The position numbers were made by a program, and so were the translations under genes. From Candidatus Sumerlaeota bacterium (GTDB lineage Bacteria; Sumerlaeota; Sumerlaeia; JABWBI01), in assembly GCA_016928695.1 (NCBI GenBank), contig JAFGKF010000242.1:1-32150 (forward strand): 32,150 nt of DNA. Reading direction: 5' to 3'. A model generated the notes under the pieces. That model did no database searches. It saw only the letters and a program-made list of their open reading frames with translations, and was not told where the DNA came from. Position 1 is the first letter of the stretch. The number at the start of each line of letters is the position of its first letter. Below, in pieces: positions 1 to 7,982 of this stretch.

Positions 1-2740
1 GCTCGCCCGTGTGGAGATCGTTGACGCGGAGCTGGCTCTGCGTGTCGACCGTGTGGACCCGTCCATCGGAGATGGTCGGCGACCCGTGCAGACCGGAGGT
101 GCTCTGAGTCCAGAGGAGATCCTCCGTCTCCAGGTCAAAGGCCGCGAGGCTGTTCATCCGGTTGTCGCCGAAGCTCTGCCAGATGCCCCCCATCACGACG
201 ACTCCATCCGCGACGGCTGGTGAGCACCAACTCGAGATCCAGTCGCCGCCGGGGCGGATCTCCCAGAGGGGCTCGCCTGTCTCGCAGTCGAGGCTCGCCA
301 GGCCCCCCGAGCTGCCACAGACCAGGCGCCCCTCCACGATCGCCGGTGCGGAGTAGATCCAGCGGAAGCGTGCATCGCCGTGCAGGTCATGCGTCCAGAT
401 CTCACCACCCGTCTCGGCATCGAAGGCGTAGACCCGCCCCCCGTGATCCGAGGCGTAGACGCGCTCGCCGTCGGTCGCGACGGTGTGGCAGACCGCCGTC
501 TGGGTCGGTGCGAACCAGAGCAGCTCACCTGTGTCGGCATCGTGCGTCACGACACCACTGTGCTCGAGATTGTCGCGGTCGCGAAGGCCGATGTGGACAC
601 GCTCACCGTCGGTGACCGGTGACCCGAACTCGAAGGTCACGGGATGCGTGGCAATCCAGTTCACGGCGAGAGGTGGCGTGATCTCGAGATCTGTCTGACC
701 CAAGTGCATCGCATCGCCCATGTGCATGGGCCAGGGTGTCAGATCACCGTGCTCTGATCCGATTGTCTCCGGCAGGAGCTCAAACTCCTGATCGGTCGAC
801 CAGCTCTCGCCACGTCCATCGACCGCGGTCAGCGTGACACTGTAGGGACCCGGTGTGATCAGCTCCGGTGTGATCTCCGCAGACCAGCCCAGCGGAGAGT
901 GAGCATGGAGCTCGCCCTCACGGCTCTCGGGAGCGACACCACCCCCCCCGGAGATCTCAAAGCGGGCCTCGACGACATCGCTCTCCGAGTCATACACCGC
1001 CGCGTGGATCGCCGTCAGCGGGGCCTCGACAACCAGATCCTCGGAGGGGCTGTGGACTGTCAGGATCCGCCCCGTCCGCCCGAACATGAAGCGGCTCGTC
1101 ACATGGTCGTCGTCGATGGTGATCAGCCGGAAGCCCGAGGGGCTGAGGTCGATCCCCCCCATCATGAAGGTCGGTGAGTTGATGCTCAGAAGCCCCTCGA
1201 AGTCGACCAGTCGATTCGAGTGCCAGTGGCCCGTCACGACCGCCCTGGCGCCCAGATCCACCAGTCGCTCGTACCGCTCGATGGTGGTCGGGGGGTAGTG
1301 CTGAAAGACGACGACGGTCTTGCCCTCGCCGAAGATGCGGACATCCTCGTCGATCCACGCCTCCATCGCGTCCGTCACGATGATCGAGTTGCGCACGACG
1401 AAGTGGCAGTCACCGCGGTCGAAAGAGTGATAGTCCGGCCCCACAAAGTGGCGATAGTGGACCGCGCCCTCATAGCTCCGCGTGTCGGAGTCGTGATTTC
1501 CAAAGCACGCCATCCATGGCCGCTCCGCGCGCTCTGCCACGGCGCGATAGGTTTCGAGCTGCCAGGGGCGTCCGCCGACGTTCACCAGGTCCCCCGTGGC
1601 CATGATGAAATCGATCGGCGCCGGATGACTGTCGACCTCCTCCAGGGCGTCGAGAAAGCGGGGGAAATCCTCCCGCTGATTGATGTGGATGTCCGTGACC
1701 TGGGCGAAGGTGAGCGGTCCCTCCCCCACCTCCTCGGGGATGAGGCCGAAATCCACCTCCGCGAGATCCTCGATCTCGCAGATGGGCCGGTGGAACGTCT
1801 GCATGAGTCGGCAATCCGCGGGCTGAATCACGAAGACGAGCTCCATGGCCTCCTCGGCGGGCTCGAGCGTGTAGTGCCCCTCCTCATCCGTCAGGGCGAT
1901 GCTGACGCCGTTGGACACACCGACCCCCGGCCATCCCGCCTCTCCCGCGTCGCGGAGGCCATTGGCGTTCTCATCGCGGAACACGGTCCCGGAGATCGGC
2001 CCATCGGCGAACACGGGCTCCGGTGGCTCCTCCGGGGCCGCAACGCCCTCCATGAAACGCTCCCAGTCAAAGCTGGGCCCCGGATCGATCTTCGGCGAGC
2101 GCCTCATGCCCAGATGAATCGCCCGCTCGCCGCCGATGTGCTCGTGGCCCGTGATGTTCTCCAGCGGGATCGGATGGCGCTGGCGGATGTCTCTCACGAG
2201 CGCGATGGCGGCCTCATATTGCTCCTCGGAGAACGGATCGCCGTGGATGTTGACGATCTCGATGCCGATCGAGAAGTCGTTGACCCCCTCGCGGTTGTCG
2301 GGCGCGGGCATGATCGATCCGCCCGCGTGCCAGGCGCGGTCGCTCTCGCGCACGAGCTGATAGATGATCCCGTCCCGCCCAATCACGTAGTGGCTCGACA
2401 CGTTGTAATAGTCGAAGATGTTCCAGTTGATGTCGATGCTGTGGGGATTCTCGGGGTCGACGTTGATGCCACTCGTGTAGTGGATGATCACCGTGTCGAT
2501 ATCACGCTCGGGTCCCACCGGATTGAAATGGGGAATGGGGATGGGGACGATGCCGAGGTGCTCGGAGGGCTGGAAGTGGCCCGGGGCCTGGAACTCCTCT
2601 GGGGCCACGCGCGCGGGCGGGGGCATCTGGCGGATGTCTTCGAGGTCGTCCGCCCAGACGGAGGGGGCAACCAGACCTGCCAGCCCGAGCGCCGCCATCA
2701 GACACTCTTGCCAGAGCCCAAAACTCTGTCGAAAAATCAT
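1..2740 (-). CDS. Secreted mosaic protein: N-acetylmuramoyl-L-alanine amidase + calcineurin-like phosphoesterase + PQQ-like beta-propeller (C-terminus cut by window edge)
   Basis: One uninterrupted minus-strand frame of at least 913 residues begins at the ATG at 2740 and leaves the window at its left edge. Residues 1-30 look like a signal peptide ending in SVWA. Residues about 80-232 match zinc amidases of the Amidase_2 type: IIHYTSG (His87), SSHYVIGRDG, HAGG, GHEH (His199) and KIDPG, which supplies the usual C-terminal ligand region. Residues about 247-335 form a small beta domain with SdrD/MetallophosN-like spacing (FRDENANGLRDAGE). Residues about 343-555 carry metallophosphoesterase motifs: DIH (350-352), GDL (383-385), GNHD (414-417), FQHYP (His481) and GHWH (504-507). 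A beta-rich linker follows, and from about 690 there are PQQ-like propeller blades (VYAFDAETGGEIW, LASLDCETGEPLW). The amidase suggests peptidoglycan cleavage; the phosphoesterase substrate and the propeller ligand are unknown. The gene diverges from 2775 with only 34 bp between the starts. Confidence 0.85.
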   Translation of the reverse strand, partial: MIFRQSFGLWQECLMAALGLAGLVAPSVWADDLEDIRQMPPPARVAPEEFQAPGHFQPSEHLGIVPIPIPHFNPVGPERDIDTVIIHYTSGINVDPENPHSIDINWNIFDYYNVSSHYVIGRDGIIYQLVRESDRAWHAGGSIMPAPDNREGVNDFSIGIEIVNIHGDPFSEEQYEAAIALVRDIRQRHPIPLENITGHEHIGGERAIHLGMRRSPKIDPGPSFDWERFMEGVAAPEEPPEPVFADGPISGTVFRDENANGLRDAGEAGWPGVGVSNGVSIALTDEEGHYTLEPAEEAMELVFVIQPADCRLMQTFHRPICEIEDLAEVDFGLIPEEVGEGPLTFAQVTDIHINQREDFPRFLDALEEVDSHPAPIDFIMATGDLVNVGGRPWQLETYRAVAERAERPWMACFGNHDSDTRSYEGAVHYRHFVGPDYHSFDRGDCHFVVRNSIIVTDAMEAWIDEDVRIFGEGKTVVVFQHYPPTTIERYERLVDLGARAVVTGHWHSNRLVDFEGLLSINSPTFMMGGIDLSPSGFRLITIDDDHVTSRFMFGRTGRILTVHSPSEDLVVEAPLTAIHAAVYDSESDVVEARFEISGGGGVAPESREGELHAHSPLGWSAEITPELITPGPYSVTLTAVDGRGESWSTDQEFELLPETIGSEHGDLTPWPMHMGDAMHLGQTDLEITPPLAVNWIATHPVTFEFGSPVTDGERVHIGLRDRDNLEHSGVVTHDADTGELLWFAPTQTAVCHTVATDGERVYASDHGGRVYAFDAETGGEIWTHDLHGDARFRWIYSAPAIVEGRLVCGSSGGLASLDCETGEPLWEIRPGGDWISSWCSPAVADGVVVMGGIWQSFGDNRMNSLAAFDLETEDLLWTQSTSGLHGSPTISDGRVHTVDTQSQLRVNDLHTGE

Positions 2741-2774
2741 CGCACAGACCTCTGATCAGAGATATTGAGAGCCC

Positions 2775-3887
2775 ATGTTTGTCAGCGGCGGTCGAATGTC
2801 AAAGGTTCCCTGGTGGATCCCCCTCGCCCTGGCCGCCGTGGCCGTCCGGGTGCTCCTGATCGTCCTGGTCTGCCTCCGCGCCGACATCTCACTGGGTCAG
2901 TGGGCCCTGCTCCACGATGGGTGGGAATACATGCGGCTCAGCCAAGCGATCTGGGCCTGGGACCTCGGGGAGCTGAACCCTGAGCACCTGCGCTTTTTTC
3001 CCCTCTATCCGCTGGTGATGGCCCCCCTGAGCCAGATTCTCCCCATCGAGGTGGCAGGGCTCTCCCTCGCCATTCTCTGCGCCGTGGTCTGCGCCGTTCT
3101 GACCGCCCATCTGGGGAACGACCGCCGCCTGGCGTGGTGGCTCGTCGCATTCACCCCCTCCTGGCTCATGTACACCTCCACGGTCATGAGCGAGGCGCTC
3201 TCGGTCGCCCTCACCCTGGGCTGTCTCCTGATGATCACACGGCAGCGCTGGGCCTGGGCGGGCCTCCTGGCGGGGCTCTCGACCCTCACACGCCCTGTGG
3301 GGGCTCTTCTCCTTCTCCCCCTGATCACGGCGGCGCTGCGGTGCCCCGAATCGCGCCGTCGGAAAGTCCTGACGGCCCTGGCAACTGGTCTTCCCTTTCC
3401 CCTGGCCTATCTCGCCGTGAATCGTCTGATGCTGGGTGAGGCCCTCCGCTCGGTCAGCGGCTATGTCCAGCAGGACGCCGCCTGGCCGCTCCAGAGTCTG
3501 GTCCACGACACTCTGGACCCCTCATTCAGCCTCCAGCTCAAAATCCTTCTCTGGGGCACCCTGGCGCTGAGCCTGGCGGGGGCTGTGGGGCTGTGGAGGC
3601 GATGGAGGCAGGGCGAGCGATTCACATCGCCCCTGCTCATCTGGCATGTGAGCGCTCTGATCTTCTACGTCCTGATCCCCAGCATCTGGGCCTTCCGATG
3701 CCTTGACCGCTTTTTGCTCGCCATCTGGCCGACCACCCTCATCGGCCTGGCGCCCTGGCTTCCGCGCCACCGAGTGATCCACACAGCGCTCTGGCTGCTT
3801 CTCTCGCTCGCGGCCCTCTCCGTGGCTCACCGATGGGCGGTGAACCTCTCGGCTGTCTTCCCCTTCGCCGAGCGGGCTCTGCCCTGA
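2775..3887 (+). CDS. Multi-pass membrane glycosyltransferase, GT-C / PIG-V mannosyltransferase-like
   Basis: The 370-residue protein is strongly hydrophobic, with about eight to ten predicted membrane segments. An acidic aromatic stretch follows the first segment (LLHDGWEYMRLSQ, about residues 50-62) and then RFFPLYPLVMAPL (about 75-87). That layout, with an early luminal Asp and a following FPLYP, is typical of GT-C enzymes such as the PIG-V/DUF2029 group, which use polyprenyl-phosphate sugars. A role in lipid-linked sugar transfer in the inner membrane is inferred from fold and topology only; the substrate cannot be read. The ATG at 2775 follows GAGAG by four bases, and an alternative ATG lies at 2796. 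The gene diverges from the amidase mosaic gene and stands alone on its strand. Confidence 0.7.
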   Translation: MFVSGGRMSKVPWWIPLALAAVAVRVLLIVLVCLRADISLGQWALLHDGWEYMRLSQAIWAWDLGELNPEHLRFFPLYPLVMAPLSQILPIEVAGLSLAILCAVVCAVLTAHLGNDRRLAWWLVAFTPSWLMYTSTVMSEALSVALTLGCLLMITRQRWAWAGLLAGLSTLTRPVGALLLLPLITAALRCPESRRRKVLTALATGLPFPLAYLAVNRLMLGEALRSVSGYVQQDAAWPLQSLVHDTLDPSFSLQLKILLWGTLALSLAGAVGLWRRWRQGERFTSPLLIWHVSALIFYVLIPSIWAFRCLDRFLLAIWPTTLIGLAPWLPRHRVIHTALWLLLSLAALSVAHRWAVNLSAVFPFAERALP

Positions 3888-3936
3888 GAGTGCGCCCTGC
3901 CCAATGGGAGAGCGGCGACGAATATGGGCTGCAGCC

Positions 3937-3991
3937 CTCACCCCCCGTCCCCCTCTCCCGATCCTGGGAGAGGGGGAGTTGAGGGGGTGAG
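3937..3991. repeat. G/C-rich interrupted palindrome in intergenic region
   Basis: An inner perfect inverted repeat pairs 3948-3959 (TCCCCCTCTCCC) with 3966-3977 around a six-base loop. After a short mismatch, an outer pair joins 3937-3945 (CTCACCCCC) with 3983-3991. It lies between the convergent glycosyltransferase and secretin genes, about 50 bp past the stop at 3887. It could form a long hairpin and act as a bidirectional end signal, or be a dispersed REP-like repeat. Copy number cannot be judged from one window. Confidence 0.6.
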
Positions 3992-4042
3992 AGAGTGAGA
4001 GGGGCGCGGCCCATTTTCAATCTCACCGCCGGATAAGAGAAA

Positions 4043-4070
4043 CCCCCACACCGTGCGTCAGGTGTGGGGG
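4043..4070 (-). terminator. Probable Rho-independent terminator of the pil operon
   Basis: A perfect 10-bp stem pairs 4043-4052 (CCCCCACACC) with 4061-4070 (GGTGTGGGGG) around an eight-base loop. On the minus strand the stem is followed by TTTCTCTTAT, a pyrimidine-rich tail. It lies 28 bp after the stop codon of the secretin gene, the last gene of the pilMNOPQ run, so it is well placed to end that transcript. The tail is not a pure T-run, so efficiency is uncertain. Confidence 0.6.
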
Positions 4071-4098
4071 CTGAGCTCTGATCCCGGGTGGAGGGAGA

Positions 4099-5634
4099 TC
4101 AGTAGGTCGTCTCAATCGTGACATCCTCAAAGAAGTAGTCCTCGGGCAGATCCCACTCGAGGTCGAGGAGATCGTGCGCATACCGCTCGGCGGCGGCGAG
4201 TGTCGGATCATGAAGAATGTTCGGGGTGACGAACACGTAGTAGTCGACCCTCTCGCGACTGTAGTCATCCCCACGGAAAAGCCAGCCGATGACGGGCAGC
4301 TGACGGAACCAGGGAACACCCTCCTCCGAGTTGACGCCCTCCATCTGGCGCAGTCCTCCGACCATGACGGTGCCCCCGTCCTCGATGATCACGTTGGACT
4401 CCGCCTGGCGGCGCGCGACCTGGGGAACGCTCGAGCCCTCGACCAGGATGCGGCCGACGAGGATCTCCTGGCGGCTGATGATCTTCATCCGCACGTAGCC
4501 GTTGTTGGTGATCCGGGGTGTGACCGTCAGAGACAGGCCCACATCCTTGAAGAGGACCGACTGGGTGGTCTGACCGCCCGGGTTGAAGGTCGACTCGACG
4601 TAGGGCTCCTCGCGGATGATCTCGATCTCCGCGGGGATGTTGTTGATCGTCGCGACCCGCGGAGCGGCGAGCACGCGGGCGAGCCCCTCCTCCTCGTAGG
4701 CCTCGAGCCGCACTGAGACGTCATAGCCGGCGATCACATTGCCGTAGGTCCAGACGGCGGCGGGGTCGGGCAATGCCCCGGAGACCACACCCAGGGCATC
4801 GCGGGCGACGAAAGTGGCATCATCTCCCCCGGCCCCCGGGTAGGTCAGAAGGTTGGGATTGAACGGCGCGTTGGCCCAGGGCGCACCACTGGTGGCCGTC
4901 TGATCGTCCGCTTGGCCGATGGCGAAGTTGGCTCGGAGCTGGCGCAGCGCGGTCTCACTGAGATCGACAAGGCGCGCCTCGATCATCACCTGGCGCTCAG
5001 GCGCGTCGAGCTCGTCGAGCAGGGCATCGATCTCCTCGATGCGCTGCGGGACGTCGCTGATCACCACCGAGTTGGTCGCCACATCGGGGCGGACCTGGCC
5101 CTCCTCCGAGATGAACTCCTCGAGGACACCGGCCATCTCGGTCGCGATCTGCCAGTTGAGCCGGCGGATCAGCAGCTGGCGCTCGATCGCGTCGGGCCGA
5201 ATCGTCTCGGCGGGGACGACACGGACGATCCCCCCCCGCTCGATGATGTAGCCGAGGCCGTTCGAGCGCAGGATCGCATCGAGTGCAAAGCGCAGCGGCA
5301 CATCCTTGAGGTCGAGGGTGATCGTCTGGCCTCTGGCGCCGGGCCCGATGATGATGTTGAGCTCCATCTGGCGGGCGATGATCCTCAGCGCGTTCTCGAG
5401 GTCCGCGTTGACGAAGGTGATGTTCACCAGGCGGTCGAGCACCTGCTCGGTCGAGCGCGACGAGAGCGCCGCGAACGAGTCGCCGGTGATGTCGGTCGAG
5501 ACGTTGACCGACTCGATGATGGCGTTCTCGGGCACGTAGCCCACTCCATCGACAGCGTTGGTCTCCGGGGCTCCGGCCAGTGAGGCCGCGAGGGCAACAG
5601 CCAGAGTGAGGGTGGTCACGATAGTCAACCGCAT
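4099..5634 (-). CDS. pilQ: Type IV pilus secretin PilQ (short form)
   Basis: The 511-residue protein is the outer-membrane secretin through which the pilus is extruded. Residues 1-27 form a signal peptide. Residues about 67-140 are an STN-like N0 domain (VNADLENALRIIARQMELNI, then DVPLRFALDAIL). Residues about 150-212 resemble an N1 domain (VRPDVATNSVVISDVPQRIE). Residues about 213-495 are the secretin domain, with VMIEARLVDL at its start, VIIEDGGTVMVGGL near its end and VPWFRQLPVIGWLF, the usual C-terminal signature. It lacks the AMIN domains of many proteobacterial PilQ proteins. ATG 5634 was preferred over an upstream start at 5679 because AGGAG lies ten bases before it and the signal peptide begins there. 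It is the last gene of the pil operon, and a hairpin follows it. Confidence 0.92.
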   Translation of the reverse strand: MRLTIVTTLTLAVALAASLAGAPETNAVDGVGYVPENAIIESVNVSTDITGDSFAALSSRSTEQVLDRLVNITFVNADLENALRIIARQMELNIIIGPGARGQTITLDLKDVPLRFALDAILRSNGLGYIIERGGIVRVVPAETIRPDAIERQLLIRRLNWQIATEMAGVLEEFISEEGQVRPDVATNSVVISDVPQRIEEIDALLDELDAPERQVMIEARLVDLSETALRQLRANFAIGQADDQTATSGAPWANAPFNPNLLTYPGAGGDDATFVARDALGVVSGALPDPAAVWTYGNVIAGYDVSVRLEAYEEEGLARVLAAPRVATINNIPAEIEIIREEPYVESTFNPGGQTTQSVLFKDVGLSLTVTPRITNNGYVRMKIISRQEILVGRILVEGSSVPQVARRQAESNVIIEDGGTVMVGGLRQMEGVNSEEGVPWFRQLPVIGWLFRGDDYSRERVDYYVFVTPNILHDPTLAAAERYAHDLLDLEWDLPEDYFFEDVTIETTY

Positions 5635-5703
5635 GGTCACAGTGCTCCTTTGTCGATCAGCCGGTGGGCGTCCCGGCAAGTTCGTTTCACGCCGTCCCCT
5701 GAG

Positions 5704-6552
5704 TCAGTTCACCGCCACGGGGACGGTGAACTCCTGGTTCAAGTACTCGAAGACCACGGCCTCCTGCCGGATCTCGACGATCCGCACATCGTAGTTGGGG
5801 ATAACATCGCCCTCCCCATAGATGCTGTCGCCGATCAGGCAGTTGGCGTTGGTCGGTTCGAACAGAATGCCGCGCAGCCCCAGCCGGATCTCATGGGGCA
5901 GGGTCACCTGCGACTGGGCCGTGGCTTGGATCGCCGCCGAGTTGACACCCTGCAGCATGGCCTCGATCCGCCCGATGGCCTGCTCGGCCTCTCCGGCCTC
6001 GGGGGAGCCGTAGTACTGGTCGTAGATGTCCCGGTAGTGCTCGAGCGCCGCGGGGAAGTTCCCGCTCCGCTCCGCCGCGCGCGCCAGCTCGATGAGGTTG
6101 TGCCGGTCGAACTCGCGCCGGATCCAGGGGATGATCATGGGGTCGCGCATGTCGGGCGTCGAGTAGATGAAGGCCGGGTTTGTCCCGAGCAGGCGCTCGA
6201 TGTGCTCCTCGGAGTCGAAGATCTGATTGATCAGAGAGGTGCCCTCCCCCGTCAGATCGGTCGCCTGAATGAGCTCCTGGGTGATCTCCTCACCCACGGG
6301 GCGGTCGAAGGGATTGGCTGTGGGGGGCACAACCTCGCCGCGCGCATCGATCTCGACGCCGTCGGGGCTGCCAGTCGCGCCGACCCTTCCCATGGTGTTG
6401 ACCAGGCCCGCCCCCGGGCCTCGGTAGGCCACATTGCTGGGCACAGCGTTGGGTGTCGGACCCTGGGCACCCGATGCCGCCGTCAGCAGCAGCGCGGCGG
6501 CGATGACGAGCACCGCGGTGAGTCTCTGCGACGGATGGTTTCTCATCATCAT
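5704..6552 (-). CDS. pilP: PilP-like periplasmic pilus protein with inserted helical (TPR-like) segment
   Basis: The 282-residue product starts with a signal peptide (about 1-29, ending near ASGAQ). A Pro/Gly-rich low-complexity stretch runs to about 85. The motif DMRDPMIIPW near 134-143 resembles the GRRDPF segment of PilP proteins. Residues about 150-200 look like a helical hairpin of TPR type (NFPAALEHYRDIYDQYYGSP). The C-terminal 65 residues form the beta-rich PilP/GspC-like domain (GDSIYGEGD, then VVFEYLNQEFTVPV). Its known role is to link the PilNO inner-membrane complex to the secretin. Three consecutive ATGs lie at 6552, 6549 and 6546, and GAGGTGA overlaps the stop of pilO. The assignment rests on position and C-terminal pattern because overall similarity to PilP looks low. 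Confidence 0.7.
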   Translation of the reverse strand: MMMRNHPSQRLTAVLVIAAALLLTAASGAQGPTPNAVPSNVAYRGPGAGLVNTMGRVGATGSPDGVEIDARGEVVPPTANPFDRPVGEEITQELIQATDLTGEGTSLINQIFDSEEHIERLLGTNPAFIYSTPDMRDPMIIPWIRREFDRHNLIELARAAERSGNFPAALEHYRDIYDQYYGSPEAGEAEQAIGRIEAMLQGVNSAAIQATAQSQVTLPHEIRLGLRGILFEPTNANCLIGDSIYGEGDVIPNYDVRIVEIRQEAVVFEYLNQEFTVPVAVN

Positions 6553-6558
6553 TTCACC

Positions 6559-7128
6559 TCAGAGCCCAGCGGGCAGATCATGGAGCATGAACGTCGTGAT
6601 CTCGACGTCCACGGGGTGGTTGACGGGGAGATCGCGGTCGTTGGAGATGTCGATGCGGCTGATGCGCATGAACCGGTTCGGGTTCTCCTCGATCAGATTC
6701 AGGAACTGACCGAACTCGTGGTAGTTGCTCCGGGCCGCGATCCGGTAGGGGATCTCGGTGTAGAGCTGATGGGTTCTCTCTCTCTGCGGGTGGAACTCGT
6801 TCCAGTCGAACTGAGTGGTCCCGACGATCTGCTGCAGCTCGCCGTAGAACTCGCGCGCCTCACGCGTCGACGGAAGGCGGCTCGAGGCCAGGAGAATGCG
6901 CTGCGCGAGCGCCTCGATCTCATCGTGCCGATCACGCAGGTCGAGCAGATCGTTGCGCAGCTGCTGCTGGACACGGATCTCCGCGTTGATCGTATCGATC
7001 TCGCTCATCGTCCGCGTGTGGGTGACGGAGAAGATCTGGAACTTGGCCCACACCGCACCCACCAGGATCAGGGCGCAGAGGAAGAGCCCGATCTGAAGTG
7101 TCTTCTTGTCCTGTTCGTTCAGCGCCAT
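6559..7128 (-). CDS. pilO: Type IV pilus inner-membrane alignment protein PilO
   Basis: The 189-residue protein has a short cytoplasmic N-terminus, one transmembrane helix (about 11-33), a coiled coil with many charged residues (about 36-75, MSEIDTINAEIRVQQQLRND) and a ferredoxin-like C-terminal half (EFYGELQQIVG, then YHEFGQFLNLIEENPNRFMRI). This order is that of PilO, which dimerises with PilN in the periplasm. ATG 7128 is preferred over the in-frame GTG at 7137 because AGGAGG sits ten bases upstream of the ATG but only one base from the GTG. The gene lies between pilN and the PilP-like gene, six bases before the latter. Confidence 0.88.
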   Translation of the reverse strand: MALNEQDKKTLQIGLFLCALILVGAVWAKFQIFSVTHTRTMSEIDTINAEIRVQQQLRNDLLDLRDRHDEIEALAQRILLASSRLPSTREAREFYGELQQIVGTTQFDWNEFHPQRERTHQLYTEIPYRIAARSNYHEFGQFLNLIEENPNRFMRISRIDISNDRDLPVNHPVDVEITTFMLHDLPAGL

Positions 7129-7148
7129 TGCGGCCACTCCTCCTGCGC

Positions 7149-7982
7149 TCAGGTGCTGTGGGGGGTGCCGCCCCCCATGCTGGCGAGATCGACGGTCGGA
7201 AGGACCATCCGGAACTCGTTGACCCAGACGCCGGCGACGTCTCGGATCCGGTTGTACTCGATGCGCGGCGCGTCGGCGAAGTGGTCCATGAAACGGCGCA
7301 CCTGGCCCGACTCGCCCCAGCCGACGTGGTTGAAGAGGTTGTCGCGGAACTGCAGCACCCTGCCGATCCGCTCGTCGACCTCATCGGAGTAGGCGATGCC
7401 ATCGATGACCAGCGTCTGGATGATCGAGGGGACGAGGATCGGCTCCGGGGGCACCGGATTGCGCGTCTCCTCGGGCTGCCCCTCCCAGGCCAACCGGGCC
7501 TCGATGCTCTCGATCGTCTCGACCTCATTGACCGTCTCGTTGACCGAGATGTGTGTGATGTAGACGTTGTCCGGCACACACTGGGCGATCTGATAGAGCT
7601 TCTCCGACCAGAGAATGCGGTTCTCTGGCATCAGGATGTCGATGACGCGCGCCTGCTGCTCGTACTGATACAGCGCCTCGCGGAGGTTGGCGTACTGCCC
7701 CTCGAGCTCGCTGACCTCCGCGCGGAGACCGTCGAGGTTCCCCTGAAGCTGATCGCGCTCCTGCTCGGGCTGATAGACGTCCGTGTAGTAGATGTAGGCG
7801 AACGCCCCGATGGCGATCAGAAACGCGGGGATCACCACGAGATAGACCAGCGGGGAGGTGCCGTCCCCGGAGCCTCCCCCGCCCCCGCCTCCGAAGTGGG
7901 ACTCGGGCGAGGACGGCCGGGAGGGACGGCGGCGCCGACTCTTCTCATCCTGGGGCAGCAGATTGAGGCGGATCATGCTCAT
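7149..7982 (-). CDS. pilN: Type IV pilus assembly protein PilN
   Basis: The 277-residue protein opens with MIRLNLLPQDEK (from residue 3), the cytoplasmic peptide by which PilN docks on PilM. A basic stretch and a run of seven glycines (31-37) follow. A transmembrane helix spans about 44-66, a coiled coil about 70-115, and a periplasmic domain follows with the PilN pattern LYQIAQCVPDNVYITHISV. The start at 7982 overlaps the pilM stop as ATGA, indicating translational coupling; the ATG at 7976 is an alternative. PilN is longer here than the roughly 190 residues common in proteobacteria because of the glycine linker and an acidic segment after residue 160. It bridges cytoplasmic PilM and periplasmic PilO. 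Confidence 0.9.
   Translation of the reverse strand: MSMIRLNLLPQDEKSRRRRPSRPSSPESHFGGGGGGGSGDGTSPLVYLVVIPAFLIAIGAFAYIYYTDVYQPEQERDQLQGNLDGLRAEVSELEGQYANLREALYQYEQQARVIDILMPENRILWSEKLYQIAQCVPDNVYITHISVNETVNEVETIESIEARLAWEGQPEETRNPVPPEPILVPSIIQTLVIDGIAYSDEVDERIGRVLQFRDNLFNHVGWGESGQVRRFMDHFADAPRIEYNRIRDVAGVWVNEFRMVLPTVDLASMGGGTPHST

Noticed and set aside
1220-2755. Plus-strand open frame of 511 codons opposite the amidase-phosphoesterase gene
   Set aside because: The minus frame encodes conserved catalytic motifs throughout; the plus frame is a GC-driven shadow.
5650-7392. Plus-strand open frame of 580 codons opposite the pil genes
   Set aside because: It is antisense to pilN, pilO and pilP, which have correct domains and ribosome sites; no motif is visible in the plus frame.
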